Shown here: positions 39,463-49,045 of the stretch, one piece after another | How the letters are laid out: each line of letters starts with the position of its first letter | Numbering within the stretch: position 1 is the first letter of the stretch | Assembly (NCBI RefSeq): GCF_000803215.1 | Contig: NZ_JSXC01000001.1 | Coordinates: 62,001-126,000 of the forward strand | DNA length: 64,000 nt | Source: Pectobacterium fontis | GTDB lineage: Bacteria; Pseudomonadota; Gammaproteobacteria; Enterobacterales; Enterobacteriaceae | Direction of reading: 5' to 3' | Notes under the pieces: generated by a model | Told to the model about the DNA's origin: nothing | Databases searched by the model: none | The model's input: only the letters and a program-made list of their open reading frames with translations | Position numbers and translations under genes: made by a program

Positions 39463-40768
39463 GGGCCTGCACCTTGGCTCCGTAATCATTGATCGCCTGC
39501 CACAGTGCAGGCAATCCGGTGAAATCTGTTTCGGCAACGCCCAGACGTACAGCCTGGTCGACCACGATTCGGGCAACATCAAAATGCCGCGAGCGAGGGT
39601 ATTGCGCGAGGTATTCGCGCATTACTTCGCTCAAATCAAGCGGAATCTGTTGCGCTTTGTATTTATGCAGCGCCTGCTCGACCAACGCGATCAACTGCTC
39701 GCGCATTTCACTCAGCTCTTCGTATTCTAACTCCGGCGGCAGTTCACCGGTCACTTCTTCACTACGTAGCATCAGCTCTTCGTCACGCATGTCCAAGAGA
39801 CGATCCGCGTTGGCGAACGTCAGCGCCCATGGGTTGTCAAAGTAGCTTTGCACAGACTGGCGCAGCCGCTGGGCAAAGACGCGGTTTTTATCCATATCAA
39901 TCGCGGTACGAATAAACTTATGTACGTGGCGGTCATAACCAATCCACAGGTCTATCGTCTGCTGCCCCCAGCTCACAATGCGATCGAGTTTGTTTTGCAA
40001 GTCAAACACCAGCTTGTCGACAAACTCCAGATTATGTGGGTTATTCATTATCGCATCCTGAATACTCAGCAAGCTCGCCTGTAACTTATCGCCTGCGGCT
40101 TCAAGCGTATCCTGCAATTCACGCAGCGTAGACGACGTTTCCGTCAGCAATTGTTCACAACTGCTGATCGCCGCACGCCAGTCTTGGTTTAACAACGCCG
40201 CGATATCATCTTTAACGCCCTGTTGCTGCTCATCCATTACGCGCTGTGACAGGTCGATGCTGTCAAAAATTTCAGCAACGGAATATTTCAGCGGCGCAAA
40301 CACATTGCGATGCCAGTGAAACTCATCGCCGCCTTCTTCCGCCGCATCGGCGGCACGGCTGAGTTCTTGCGCCACGATAGAAAGCTGCATGGAAAGCCGC
40401 AGCGTAGAGAATTCACGCTGGCGGATGTAATAATCGGTAATCCCGATCCCCAGCGGCGTCAGACGGTAAATCGCATTGCCTTCCGCCTGCTCGCTGGTAA
40501 AACGGTTAAGCAACCGCTGGCGCACCAGATCGTTAATCGCGTTATTGGCGCGAACGGTAATGGTTTCGTTCGTCTGATCAAACCCCTGACTCACATGACG
40601 GAAGGCATCAATCAGCTCACCTTCACTCATCTCGCCATCCATACGTTCGCCGTTAAGCGTGGCAATCGCCATCAAAAACGCCAGGCGTTCAGTGGGGAGA
40701 GAAATGGAGAAATCATTTTTTCGTGCCCAGGCGACCAGTTCGGGTACAGTCTGGGAAAAATCACTCAT
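39443..40768 (-). CDS. mukF: Chromosome partition protein MukF (kleisin)
   Basis: MukF is the kleisin that bridges the MukB heads and dimerises through its N-terminal winged-helix domain. The 441-residue protein follows the family throughout: [20 protein letters not shown] at the start, [22 protein letters not shown] in the winged helix, [21 protein letters not shown] and [14 protein letters not shown] at the end. Its ATG overlaps the cmoM stop codon by 4 bp, and its end overlaps mukE, so the four genes are translationally coupled. Confidence 0.97.
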   Translation of the reverse strand: MSDFSQTVPELVAWARKNDFSISLPTERLAFLMAIATLNGERMDGEMSEGELIDAFRHVSQGFDQTNETITVRANNAINDLVRQRLLNRFTSEQAEGNAIYRLTPLGIGITDYYIRQREFSTLRLSMQLSIVAQELSRAADAAEEGGDEFHWHRNVFAPLKYSVAEIFDSIDLSQRVMDEQQQGVKDDIAALLNQDWRAAISSCEQLLTETSSTLRELQDTLEAAGDKLQASLLSIQDAIMNNPHNLEFVDKLVFDLQNKLDRIVSWGQQTIDLWIGYDRHVHKFIRTAIDMDKNRVFAQRLRQSVQSYFDNPWALTFANADRLLDMRDEELMLRSEEVTGELPPELEYEELSEMREQLIALVEQALHKYKAQQIPLDLSEVMREYLAQYPRSRHFDVARIVVDQAVRLGVAETDFTGLPALWQAINDYGAKVQAHVIDKY

Positions 40769-41550
40769 AATGCATCCTTCAAATGGGGTTTATGCGCCAT
40801 GACATGGATATAACGGCCCAAACTCACAAAAGGCTCTTGCCGACAATATCGCTGCTCAAGCTCCAGAATGTCGTCAAATTTATCAATTTGTTGCTGCTTA
40901 TTCTGCAAGTAGTCATGAAACACACGCACGCCAGTTTTGCCGCTAATGGTCAGCCCCATTTCATCAAGCCAGCCGTACACCTCTTGCGGATCCAGCGGGT
41001 GATCGGGCGATAGCGAACGCCGTTTACGCTTCGGCATGCCGGCCTGAACATAATCAAAGTTGCCCAGCACCATGTTACGCATTAACAGCCCGTGATGGTT
41101 ATAAAACATCAAAGACAGCGCGCCCCCCGGCGACAGGCAATTATAGAGTATTTTCAACACCTGCTGCGGTTGCGCAACCCACTCCAGCACCGCATGGAAC
41201 AATATCAGATCGGCAGGGCTTTCCATATATTGCGCGATATCCTGTGCGGCACACTGCACAAAACGCATGTTGTGGACGACACCCTGCGCCGTTGCCGCGT
41301 GTTGGGCGCGCTGAATCATCTCATTGGAAACATCGCACAACAATACCTGATGTCCTAAAGCCGCCAGGCGGCAGGCCATTTGCCCTTCACCGCCCCCGGC
41401 ATCAAGGATGCGTAAAGGCCGGGCCGGAAGTTGAGCCAAAAGATCGCTCAGATCCTGCCACAACACCGCCTGCCGAAGTTTCCCTTTCGTCGTGCCATAG
41501 ATATTCTGAGCAAATTTTTCGGCGATATCGTTAAAATTGCGATCCTGCAT
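40765..41550 (-). CDS. cmoM: tRNA 5-carboxymethoxyuridine methyltransferase CmoM
   Basis: CmoM (formerly SmtA) methylates cmo5U34 to mcmo5U in tRNA anticodons using S-adenosylmethionine. The 261-residue class I methyltransferase shows motif [16 protein letters not shown], followed by [14 protein letters not shown], and motif [14 protein letters not shown]. Length equals that of E. coli CmoM. It is the first gene of the muk operon and is divergent from elyC. Older names linking it to SAM-dependent segregation reflect its location only. Confidence 0.95.
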   Translation of the reverse strand: MQDRNFNDIAEKFAQNIYGTTKGKLRQAVLWQDLSDLLAQLPARPLRILDAGGGEGQMACRLAALGHQVLLCDVSNEMIQRAQHAATAQGVVHNMRFVQCAAQDIAQYMESPADLILFHAVLEWVAQPQQVLKILYNCLSPGGALSLMFYNHHGLLMRNMVLGNFDYVQAGMPKRKRRSLSPDHPLDPQEVYGWLDEMGLTISGKTGVRVFHDYLQNKQQQIDKFDDILELEQRYCRQEPFVSLGRYIHVMAHKPHLKDAL

Positions 41551-41717
41551 CAGTCATTGTTCCGCATCATATAAACGGGGGAGGCTCGTGCAGCATATGT
41601 CTGCGCGATGCGATTTTTCCAGCCTGCCATTTTGGCACAGGCTGGCTTAGAATAAATGTCCTTGCCGCATAATCTCTTCCCGGATGCGGATTTTTCACTC
41701 AAAAGGAATGCAATTTT

Positions 41718-42566
41718 ATGCTTTTTACACTCAAAAAGTTCGTCGGTGGCCTTCTGCAACCGCTGCCATTGCTATTGCTTTTGATGGGTGTTGGCCTGCT
41801 GTTGCTTTGGTTTACCCAACGGCAGCGTACGGGGAAAATGCTGGTACTAGCCAGTTGGCTGATGCTTACGCTGCTCAGTCTGCAACCTGTAGCCGATCGG
41901 CTCTTGTTACCACTGGAATCGCAATATCCAACCTGGCAACAACCATCACAGGCAGACAAAGTGGACTACATTGTCGTGCTAGGCGGGGGATATACCTATA
42001 ACGCAGAGTGGGCACCCAGTTCCAATCTCATCAGCAATAGCCTCCCTCGCGTCACGGAAGGTATTCGCCTTTATCATGCCAACCCCGGCGCAAAACTGAT
42101 TTTTACTGGTGGCGCCGCGCAGGATAACCCCGTCAGCAGTGCGAAAACGGCGGCGCTGGTAGCAGAAAGCCTGGGCATTCCTCAGCAGGATATTCTCATT
42201 CTGGATACGCCAAGGGATACGGAAGAAGAAGCCGCAGCAACCGCAAAGATTGTTGGCGATCGCCCTTTCTTACTCGTGACGTCTGCCAACCATCTGCCAC
42301 GTGCGATACGATTCTTCCAAGCCCGAGGGCTTGCGCCAATTCCCGCACCGGCGAATCAGATGGCGATCACCTCTGCGCTCAACCCGTGGGAAAAAGTATT
42401 CCCTTCCGCTTACTACTTATCGCACAGTGAGCGGGCCTGGTACGAAACACTCGGCCGTCTCTGGCAGTCACTGAAAGGGATCACGGCGACACCGCATGAC
42501 AGCGAAAATCCGCAGACTCACTCCAGCCAGGGAGACAATTCGCGGGAAGCCACATCAAACAGTTGA
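41718..42566 (+). CDS. elyC: Envelope biogenesis factor ElyC
   Basis: ElyC (YcbC) is an inner-membrane DUF218 protein needed for peptidoglycan synthesis at low temperature, acting on undecaprenyl-phosphate carrier metabolism. The 282-residue protein has two N-terminal membrane helices (LPLLLLLMGVGLLLLWF and LVLASWLMLTLLSLQPV) and the DUF218 core DYIVVLGGGYTYN, RVTEGIRLY, LIFTGG, DTPRDTEEEA and LLVTSANHLPRA. It is about 23 residues longer at the C terminus than the E. coli protein, and this tail overlaps the convergent gene ycbJ by 49 bp. Confidence 0.94.
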   Translation: MLFTLKKFVGGLLQPLPLLLLLMGVGLLLLWFTQRQRTGKMLVLASWLMLTLLSLQPVADRLLLPLESQYPTWQQPSQADKVDYIVVLGGGYTYNAEWAPSSNLISNSLPRVTEGIRLYHANPGAKLIFTGGAAQDNPVSSAKTAALVAESLGIPQQDILILDTPRDTEEEAAATAKIVGDRPFLLVTSANHLPRAIRFFQARGLAPIPAPANQMAITSALNPWEKVFPSAYYLSHSERAWYETLGRLWQSLKGITATPHDSENPQTHSSQGDNSREATSNS

Positions 42567-43411
42567 CGATCTAGCTGGCCTGTATGGATATAACGCGATA
42601 CCGCTTCCCAAATGACATAGAGCCAGCGCCGGTAGACAAAGGATTCGGCTACCGGTGCCTGTTTCAGGTAGTGATACAGCAACTGCTCTGGCATGCCGGA
42701 CTCACAAAGCCGGAAGAGTTCATACTCTCTGGGTGCCCACAGCATCATCCCTGGATTAATCATCGCCAGTAGCTGATCGCTCCGCGCATCCTTCAACATG
42801 CTACGCAACGAAAGATTCCCGTGTACCAGCACACAGCCATCCTCAAAATCTTCAAACAGCAGCGCTAAACACTGGCGCGAACGATAAAGCACGCTCCGAT
42901 CCTGTTGTGTAAGCTGCGGTGCGCTGACATTCAGCAGCGTAGACCACAGCACCTCCAGCCTTTGTTGATACCAACTGAACCAATCGTTGTCCTGCGTGCT
43001 GTCCACGGAACCGACACAGCCATGACTATCAATACGGTGCCAGGCCAGTACGCTCTCAACAATTTGATCCATCAGCAGCGTCCAGCGCTGACCGCTTCTT
43101 GGCGGGACTTCCACCGACACGCCACGTAAGCGCTCGATGAGCAACAGTTCCCGATAAGGCTGCTGCTGCGTCATCACCAGCCCATAAACGGTTGGCAAGC
43201 GCACATCGCCTTCACGCGCCAGCATGGAGAGTTTATAGGCCTCCTGCTGTGCCACGCCCTGACAAACATAGCTTTTGGCTAACAATGGAATGGCGTTGCC
43301 TTCTTTATCATACAAGGCATACAAATCCGCATAGGGCTGTTCGCTTATGCGCTCAAGTCGGCTGAGGCTTTCCCCCAATACCGTGCTGAGTTCCGATTTC
43401 AACTGTTCCAT
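42518..43411 (-). CDS. ycbJ: YcbJ family phosphotransferase-like protein
   Basis: A 297-residue protein of the aminoglycoside phosphotransferase/protein-kinase-like (APH) fold, function unknown. The ATG at 43411 gives MEQLKSELSTVLGESLSRLE and the same length as E. coli YcbJ; an ATG at 43447 adds 12 residues with no ribosome-binding advantage. The kinase-like lobe is suggested by LLLIERLRGVSVEVP and the catalytic-loop position by CVLVHGNLSLRSML, where the usual HxDxxxxN reads HGNLSLRS, so key catalytic residues are replaced. Its end overlaps elyC convergently. Confidence 0.88.
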   Translation of the reverse strand: MEQLKSELSTVLGESLSRLERISEQPYADLYALYDKEGNAIPLLAKSYVCQGVAQQEAYKLSMLAREGDVRLPTVYGLVMTQQQPYRELLLIERLRGVSVEVPPRSGQRWTLLMDQIVESVLAWHRIDSHGCVGSVDSTQDNDWFSWYQQRLEVLWSTLLNVSAPQLTQQDRSVLYRSRQCLALLFEDFEDGCVLVHGNLSLRSMLKDARSDQLLAMINPGMMLWAPREYELFRLCESGMPEQLLYHYLKQAPVAESFVYRRWLYVIWEAVSRYIHTGQLDRQLFDVASRELSPWLE

Positions 43412-43546
43412 AAACGGCGATACCTCAGTTGAGCCAAATGGCTCCATCCACCATGATGCGGCGAGCGGATGACAAATTCTTCAACGCAGATCAATAAAAA
43501 GGGATCAATGACGTCAGGAATAATCCCTCTGCCAGCGTTATTATTG

Positions 43547-43576
43547 CGATCCCCCGGTTGCTGAACCGGGGGATCG
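43547..43576 (-). terminator. Strong hairpin after the pectate lyase gene
   Basis: A perfect 13-bp stem (CGATCCCCCGGTT / AACCGGGGGATCG) with loop GCTG, 33 bp after the pectate lyase stop. No T-run follows on the minus strand, so terminator function is probable but not certain. Confidence 0.65.
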
Positions 43577-43609
43577 TGACTGACAGGCTAGTGTATTAAC
43601 ACGCCTCCA

Positions 43610-44923
43610 TTATTCGCGTTCAAAGGCCCCCAAATCCGGCGCGGATCCTTTATAAGGTAGTTTGACATCTCCCCCCTTGTTGATCAGCGCACTACCCGCA
43701 GCAAGATGCAGACTCTTCAACACAGGCAGGCTACCGTCAGCCTGACGTGGCGCATCCCATCCGGTCACGGAAACGCTCTCAAAGTCAGCATCGGATACCG
43801 CGATTTTCAGATCCCACGAGTTATAGCGCATGTTCGCGCCCTCCGAGAACGCCAGATCTTTACCTCCATGAGAAACGTTATTGCGCAGCGTACCCAACCC
43901 AATGGCTTTTCCATTAGCATCAATACCGCGAATACTAAAGTTAGGGTTATTTTTATAGCCCGTATTGTTAAAGAAATCGTTCGCTACCGGATGGTGGTTG
44001 GCATAAAAACCAGCCGCCTTATTTAAAAACGCAACCGAGTTACGCACGGTATGTTTCACCGCATTTGCCACGTAGACGCCACCGTAACCGCCGATTTTAA
44101 AACCATTGCCGTTACCTGCCGCCAGTGATTGTGTCGTACCCGGTAAATAACCGTGCGACCATGCCCAGGAATTTTCAATCAGCACCGGAGAATAAGCATT
44201 AATTAAATCGAAGCCATCATCGGAATTTGACCATGCCCGGCAACCACGGAAAATATTACCCGGCTGATTAGCAGGGATATGCGCCCCAAAGCCATCACCG
44301 CTTTGACCGGCGCCATTCGATGTCAGAGGATCATAATTATGGTGAGAGTCGCTATTCAATACCAGATTATTGCTTCCACGCTGAATAAACAGACCTGTAC
44401 CCATAATATGATGGATGTTCAACTGCTCGAATATATTATTGCTGCCTCTTATCCACACTCCCCAGGATTCATGATTCAGGTTGTTGCGCTGCGGAACACC
44501 GGTTATTTCCAATCCTTTGACAGAAACCCAGTCTGCAACGACGTTAAACCCTTTAACACGGCAATCATCCTGCATTTGGCTGAAATCAAAAATAGGCACT
44601 TCTCCACTATGCGCCCAATACTCAATGCGTTTGCCTTCAGTACCGCTCTTATTCAATGTGATCGCATTCACCACGTCAGTACGTGTCGCACAGACGTTAA
44701 GCCCTTTGGTGAACACGTATTTACCGCCACGGATCCATAGACGATCACCGGGATTTAATGTCTTCTGTGCGCGGTCGATGGATTGCCAGGGGGAGTTTTT
44801 ACTGCCGTTATTCGCGTCATTGCCGTTGGGTGCCATGTAATAAACCGCTGCGCTGCTGCCTGCCGCGGCCCCCATTAACATACTGCCGAGGAAAAATGTT
44901 GTGATATAACGTTTAGCATTCAT
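43610..44923 (-). CDS. Secreted pectate lyase, polysaccharide lyase family 9 (PelL-like)
   Basis: A 437-residue right-handed beta-helix protein resembling Dickeya PelL/Pel9A, which cleaves polygalacturonate by beta-elimination in soft-rot attack. The ATG at 44923 gives a signal peptide (MNAKRYITTFFLGSMLMGAA...SSAA) cleaved before VYYMAPNG. The calcium-site aspartates are visible as Asp210 (SGDGFGAH) and Asp235/236/239 (NSDDGFDL), and the catalytic lysine as Lys276 (GNGNGFKIGG). The end PDLGAFERE is typical of the family. It interrupts the ycbJ-kdsB neighbourhood seen in E. coli. Export through the Sec and Out type II pathways is inferred. No KdgR operator could be supported. Confidence 0.92.
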   Translation of the reverse strand: MNAKRYITTFFLGSMLMGAAAGSSAAVYYMAPNGNDANNGSKNSPWQSIDRAQKTLNPGDRLWIRGGKYVFTKGLNVCATRTDVVNAITLNKSGTEGKRIEYWAHSGEVPIFDFSQMQDDCRVKGFNVVADWVSVKGLEITGVPQRNNLNHESWGVWIRGSNNIFEQLNIHHIMGTGLFIQRGSNNLVLNSDSHHNYDPLTSNGAGQSGDGFGAHIPANQPGNIFRGCRAWSNSDDGFDLINAYSPVLIENSWAWSHGYLPGTTQSLAAGNGNGFKIGGYGGVYVANAVKHTVRNSVAFLNKAAGFYANHHPVANDFFNNTGYKNNPNFSIRGIDANGKAIGLGTLRNNVSHGGKDLAFSEGANMRYNSWDLKIAVSDADFESVSVTGWDAPRQADGSLPVLKSLHLAAGSALINKGGDVKLPYKGSAPDLGAFERE

Positions 44924-44946
44924 ATTATTACCGTCCTTAGTTGAAA

Positions 44947-44973
44947 TAAAAAAATGCCATGCGAAAACATGGC
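44947..44973 (-). terminator. Terminator-like hairpin in the pectate lyase leader
   Basis: On the minus strand GCCATG-TTTTCG-CATGGC is followed by ATTTTTTTATTT and then, about 15 bases later, the ribosome-binding region and ATG of the pectate lyase gene. The shape is that of an intrinsic terminator placed in a leader. The stem is only 6 bp. Confidence 0.5.
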
Positions 44974-45144
44974 GAATTGATAGTAGCATTTAACGATGAA
45001 AATAAAAGTTCCGTTCGCGGCAGGCACATTAAAAATAGGAATGGATAATGCGTGGAATAACGCGTTACGACGTTATTTGCGATTTTTAAGAATATTTATC
45101 TGAATATGAACTTAATAATTTAAAAATAGTGTGCCCTATTAAAA
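44974..45144. other. Promoter region of the pectate lyase gene
   Basis: A markedly AT-rich 170-bp stretch. A TAACGCGTTA palindrome lies near 45059. I looked for KdgR, CRP and PecS-type sites and found none that I can support. Confidence 0.35.
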
Positions 45145-45198
45145 AATACCGCATGGGGAACGTCTATTCCGGTAAGAATAGATCCCCCATGCAGTATT
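45145..45198 (-). terminator. Terminator of kdsB
   Basis: A long, nearly perfect inverted repeat: AATAC-GCATGGGG-GTCTATTC facing GAATAGA-CCCCATGC-GTATT. On the minus strand it is followed by TTTTTTAATAG. It starts 22 bp after the kdsB stop. Confidence 0.85.
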
Positions 45199-45219
45199 CA
45201 GTCGTGGGCCTCATCGGTA

Positions 45220-45972
45220 TTATTGATTCGCCATGATGTGTCGCACACGAGCCAGGTCTTCTGGTGTATCCACGCCGACACTCGGAACCGCTTTGGCAAC
45301 CGCAACGTGGATCTTCTCGCCGTACCACAGCACACGCAGTTGCTCCAGTAACTCAATTTGCTCCAATTGGCTCGGAGCCCAATTGACATAACGACGGACA
45401 AAGCCTGCACGGTAAGCATAAATGCCGATATGGCGTAGGAAATGATCGCCAATGGTTTCCTTAGACTGCGCAAAACGCTCTCTGTCCCAAGGGATCGTCG
45501 CACGGGAAAAATACAGCGCATATCCCTCGGCGTCGGTCACTACTTTTACCGCATTCGGGTTAAACGCTTCTTCGCTGGTTTCAATCGGCACAGCCAACGT
45601 TGCCATTCCCGCTTTACTGGCGGCGAGATTTTCCGCTACCTGACGAATGATAACAGAAGGAATAAGTGGTTCGTCGCCCTGAACATTAACAATGATGTCA
45701 TCATCAGCAAAACCATAGCGCTCGATCACTTCCGCCAGACGCTCTGTGCCAGAATTATGATCGGCGCGGGTCAGACACACCTCGCCACCCGCTTGTTGTA
45801 CCGCAGCCTCAACATCAGGATGATCGGTCGCCACAATAACGCGCTGTGCTCCCGATTCCAGCGCCCGCTCCATCACATGAACGACCATCGGTTTACCGTT
45901 AATATCTGCCAATGGTTTACCCGGCAACCGACTTGACGCAAAACGCGCAGGAATGATCACGGTAAAGGTCAT
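45220..45972 (-). CDS. kdsB: 3-deoxy-manno-octulosonate cytidylyltransferase
   Basis: KdsB activates KDO with CTP to CMP-KDO for the lipopolysaccharide inner core. The 250-residue protein begins with the nucleotidyltransferase signature [19 protein letters not shown] and carries [10 protein letters not shown] and [15 protein letters not shown]. It is the last of lpxK-ycaR-kdsB; its start overlaps the ycaR stop by 4 bp. All belong to lipid A/core supply, consistent with msbA upstream. Confidence 0.97.
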   Translation of the reverse strand: MTFTVIIPARFASSRLPGKPLADINGKPMVVHVMERALESGAQRVIVATDHPDVEAAVQQAGGEVCLTRADHNSGTERLAEVIERYGFADDDIIVNVQGDEPLIPSVIIRQVAENLAASKAGMATLAVPIETSEEAFNPNAVKVVTDAEGYALYFSRATIPWDRERFAQSKETIGDHFLRHIGIYAYRAGFVRRYVNWAPSQLEQIELLEQLRVLWYGEKIHVAVAKAVPSVGVDTPEDLARVRHIMANQ

Positions 45973-46151
45973 TGTGTTATCTCATCAGCGCCAAGTTTAC
46001 GTGCTTCGTTTTCCAGCAACACAGGGATACCATCGCGAACCGGATAGGCCAAACTATCGACCTTGCATATCAGCTCCAGTTTCTCTTTGTTAAAATACAG
46101 CCGATCATTACAAACTGGACAGGCAACAATCTCAAGTAAACGGTGATCCAT
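45969..46151 (-). CDS. ycaR: Trm112-like protein YcaR (UPF0434)
   Basis: A 60-residue protein of the UPF0434/Trm112p-like family. It starts [20 protein letters not shown], with a CPVC pair that in relatives belongs to a zinc-ribbon-like fold, and ends with [19 protein letters not shown]. The function in bacteria is unclear. It is coupled to kdsB by a 4-bp overlap and lies 110 bp after lpxK; E. coli ycaQ, which sits between them, is absent here. Confidence 0.93.
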   Translation of the reverse strand: MDHRLLEIVACPVCNDRLYFNKEKLELICKVDSLAYPVRDGIPVLLENEARKLGADEITQ

Positions 46152-46261
46152 GCTTCCTCCATCTTTAGCCGATCAATAATCGGCATGTTCTTTCTCGCTA
46201 TGGCAGCGATATCATAGGCGATACTCACAGTGAGTATCTAAGACCGTGGTAACAGACCCAG

Positions 46262-47263
46262 TTACGATCTGCTATTCGCATTCTGGTTAAGTACATTTTC
46301 CAGCTTGTCGAGTAACTGTGTTCCGTAAGGTTCAGCTAACACGGCATCAACAGGCAGATACCACCAGTTATCCTGAGCAAACGCCCTACATTTTACGGCA
46401 TCTTTTTCCGTCATCAGCAACGGTTGCTGGGTGCCTTGAGTCAACGTTGCAAGCTGTTCTGGCTGATACGATTGATGGTCAGCAAAGGGAACTTGGCGGG
46501 CAATACTGACCCCGGCATCACGCAGCGTTGCAAAAAAACGCGGAGGATGTCCGATACCGGCCATCGCGACAACATTATGCAACTGGTTCAGCGCACGGGA
46601 CTCACCAGAAAGTAAATTCACTGCCATCCCCGCGGTTAATGCCATGCCTATCTCGTTTGCTCGAGGAGTACCGCCGTTAACAATGACCGCATCCACCGAC
46701 GCCAGACGACTTTCTCTCTCTCGCATCGGCCCCGCAGGCAACCACCATCCGTTACCGAAACGCCGCATTCCGTCAACCACAACCAGTTCGACATCTCTTG
46801 CCAACGCATAGTGCTGTAGTCCGTCGTCGGTGATGACCACATCTAGCGTATGTTGAGCCAATAACGCGCTCACCGCTTCACTGCGACGAGGTGCCACCGC
46901 AACCGGTGCTCCTGTGCGTTGGAAAATCAGTACAGGCTCATCACCTGCCTGCGCCGTCGTGATCGATTTATCCAGCAGTAGCGGATAACGTTCCGCTTTC
47001 CCGCCGTAACCGCGTGATACTACGCCAACGCGATAACCTCTGCGCTGCAACTGTTCGACCAACCAAATGACGACTGGCGTTTTCCCATTGCCGCCCGCCG
47101 TCAGATTCCCCACTACCACGATCGGAACAGGAGAACGCCAGCTTTTTCGCCACCCTAACCGATAGCTCTGGCGGAGCAGAAAAGTGACAAATCCGTATAA
47201 CCACGCAAGCGGCAGTAATAGCCAATAGAGCCGTGATTGTCCAGACCAGATACGCTCAATCAT
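46262..47263 (-). CDS. lpxK: Tetraacyldisaccharide 4'-kinase
   Basis: LpxK phosphorylates the lipid A disaccharide precursor at the 4' position to give lipid IVA, acting at the inner membrane. The 333-residue protein has an N-terminal membrane-interacting helix ([20 protein letters not shown]), the Walker A-like [20 protein letters not shown] and [20 protein letters not shown]. It overlaps the msbA stop by 4 bp, and MsbA exports the product's mature form, so coupling is functional. Confidence 0.96.
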   Translation of the reverse strand: MIERIWSGQSRLYWLLLPLAWLYGFVTFLLRQSYRLGWRKSWRSPVPIVVVGNLTAGGNGKTPVVIWLVEQLQRRGYRVGVVSRGYGGKAERYPLLLDKSITTAQAGDEPVLIFQRTGAPVAVAPRRSEAVSALLAQHTLDVVITDDGLQHYALARDVELVVVDGMRRFGNGWWLPAGPMRERESRLASVDAVIVNGGTPRANEIGMALTAGMAVNLLSGESRALNQLHNVVAMAGIGHPPRFFATLRDAGVSIARQVPFADHQSYQPEQLATLTQGTQQPLLMTEKDAVKCRAFAQDNWWYLPVDAVLAEPYGTQLLDKLENVLNQNANSRS

Positions 47264-49008
47264 TCGCCAAACTGCATTCTATGAAGTTGTGCATAGGCGC
47301 CATTCGTCGCCAGTAGCGCAGTATGATTGCCACGCTCAATAATTCTGCCATCTTCCACCACCAGAATCTCATCGGCTTTTTCAATCGTAGAAAGGCGGTG
47401 CGCAATCACCAACGCGGTACGATTTTTTTGCAGCTCTTCTAACGCTGCCTGAATCGCGCGCTCAGATTCCGTGTCCAGCGCTGAGGTAGCTTCATCTAAT
47501 ATCAGGATCGGGCTATCACGCAACAGCGCACGAGCAATCGCAATACGCTGCCGCTGACCGCCGGAAAGCATCACACCATTTTCACCAATGACCGTATCCA
47601 GACCGTGTTCCATTTTATTAATGAAATCCATCGCATACGCCATTGTCGCCGCACGTTCAATCTCCTCACGGCTATAGTGCTCGTTGCGGGCATAGGCAAT
47701 ATTATTCGCTATCGTATCGTTGAACAGATGTACGTTTTGAGAAACCAGCGCCACCTGATTACGCAAGGAAGACAGACGATACTCACGCAAATCATGACCG
47801 TCGAGCAGAATTTCACCTGATTGGATATCGTAAAAACGCGTGATCAAACTGGCGATCGTCGATTTGCCTGAGCCAGAGCGACCAACCAATGCTACCGTTT
47901 TACCCATAGGGATATGCAGACTGATATTATTCAGCGCCAGATTTTCTCTTCCTGGATAAGCGAAATTTACGTGGCGGAATTCGAGGTCGCCTTTTGCCCG
48001 TTCAATCACCAATTTACCGGTGTCACGTTCCTGTTCCATATCCAGAATGGCGAACAGCGTTTGACAGGCTGCCATTCCGCGCTGGAACTGTGCGTTGACG
48101 TTAGTCAACGATTTTAACGGGCGCATCAGGGCGATCATGGAAGAAAACACCACCGTAATCGTCCCGGCAGTTAACGTCTCCATCACGCTGGGGAAACTCG
48201 CGGCATACAGCACGAATGCCAACGCCAGTGACGCAATCAACTGGATGACAGGATCGGAGATCGATGAGGCCGATACCATTTTCATGCCCTGCTGACGCAT
48301 CCGGTTACTGACCTGATCAAATCGCTTGGTTTCAACCTCCTGCCCACCAAACATCAGCACTTCTTTGTGACCTTTTAGCATTTGCTCCGTGCTGGTGGTG
48401 ACATGCCCCATGGTGTCCTGCATGTTTTTACTGATATTACGAAAGCGTTTGGAGACCATGCGCATGGCGATTGACACGATCGGTGCAATCACAATCAAAA
48501 TGATGGAAAGCTGCCAACTGTAGTAAAACATCAGAACAAACAGGCCGATAATTGACGCGCCTTCCCTGACGACCGTAATCAACGCGCCAGATGAAGAGGA
48601 CGCGACTTGTTCCGAGTCATAGGTAATACGGGATAGCAGCGTTCCGGTTGATTGCTGGTCGAAAAACGCCACCGGCATGCCCATAATATGAGAGAACAGG
48701 CGACGACGCATATTCATCACCACTTTGCCCGAAACCCAGGCGACACAATAGCTGGAGACAAACCCCGAAGCGCCTCGCACTAACATCAGCCCAATGACGA
48801 CCAACGGCATCCATAGCAATACGGAACGTTCAGCTTTGCCAAAGCCTTCATCCAGCAAAGGTTTAAGCAGTGAGAGCATCAGCGTATCGCCAGCGGCGTT
48901 AATGATGAGTGCGATTGCAGCAGCAGCCAGCCCTGCTTTAAAAGGAGAGATCATCGGCCATAGGCGGCGAAAGGTCTGCCAGGTGGAGAGATCTTTATCA
49001 TTCAGCAT
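47260..49008 (-). CDS. msbA: Lipid A flippase MsbA
   Basis: MsbA is a homodimeric ABC exporter that flips core-lipid A across the inner membrane. The ATG at 49008 gives 582 residues, the same as E. coli, beginning [18 protein letters not shown]; the longer open frame runs into comEC. Six membrane helices are followed by the ATPase with Walker [15 protein letters not shown], signature [15 protein letters not shown] and Walker [13 protein letters not shown]. It follows comEC by 37 bp and couples to lpxK. Confidence 0.97.
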   Translation of the reverse strand: MLNDKDLSTWQTFRRLWPMISPFKAGLAAAAIALIINAAGDTLMLSLLKPLLDEGFGKAERSVLLWMPLVVIGLMLVRGASGFVSSYCVAWVSGKVVMNMRRRLFSHIMGMPVAFFDQQSTGTLLSRITYDSEQVASSSSGALITVVREGASIIGLFVLMFYYSWQLSIILIVIAPIVSIAMRMVSKRFRNISKNMQDTMGHVTTSTEQMLKGHKEVLMFGGQEVETKRFDQVSNRMRQQGMKMVSASSISDPVIQLIASLALAFVLYAASFPSVMETLTAGTITVVFSSMIALMRPLKSLTNVNAQFQRGMAACQTLFAILDMEQERDTGKLVIERAKGDLEFRHVNFAYPGRENLALNNISLHIPMGKTVALVGRSGSGKSTIASLITRFYDIQSGEILLDGHDLREYRLSSLRNQVALVSQNVHLFNDTIANNIAYARNEHYSREEIERAATMAYAMDFINKMEHGLDTVIGENGVMLSGGQRQRIAIARALLRDSPILILDEATSALDTESERAIQAALEELQKNRTALVIAHRLSTIEKADEILVVEDGRIIERGNHTALLATNGAYAQLHRMQFGE

Positions 49009-49045
49009 GTAGTGAACCTGAAGCGGGAAGAAATAGCCGACCATT

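Noticed and set aside
44924-45144. A KdgR operator upstream of the pectate lyase gene
   Set aside because: Only partial AAA/TTT-type similarities such as GATGAAAATAAAAGTT were found; none has the two-fold symmetric consensus.
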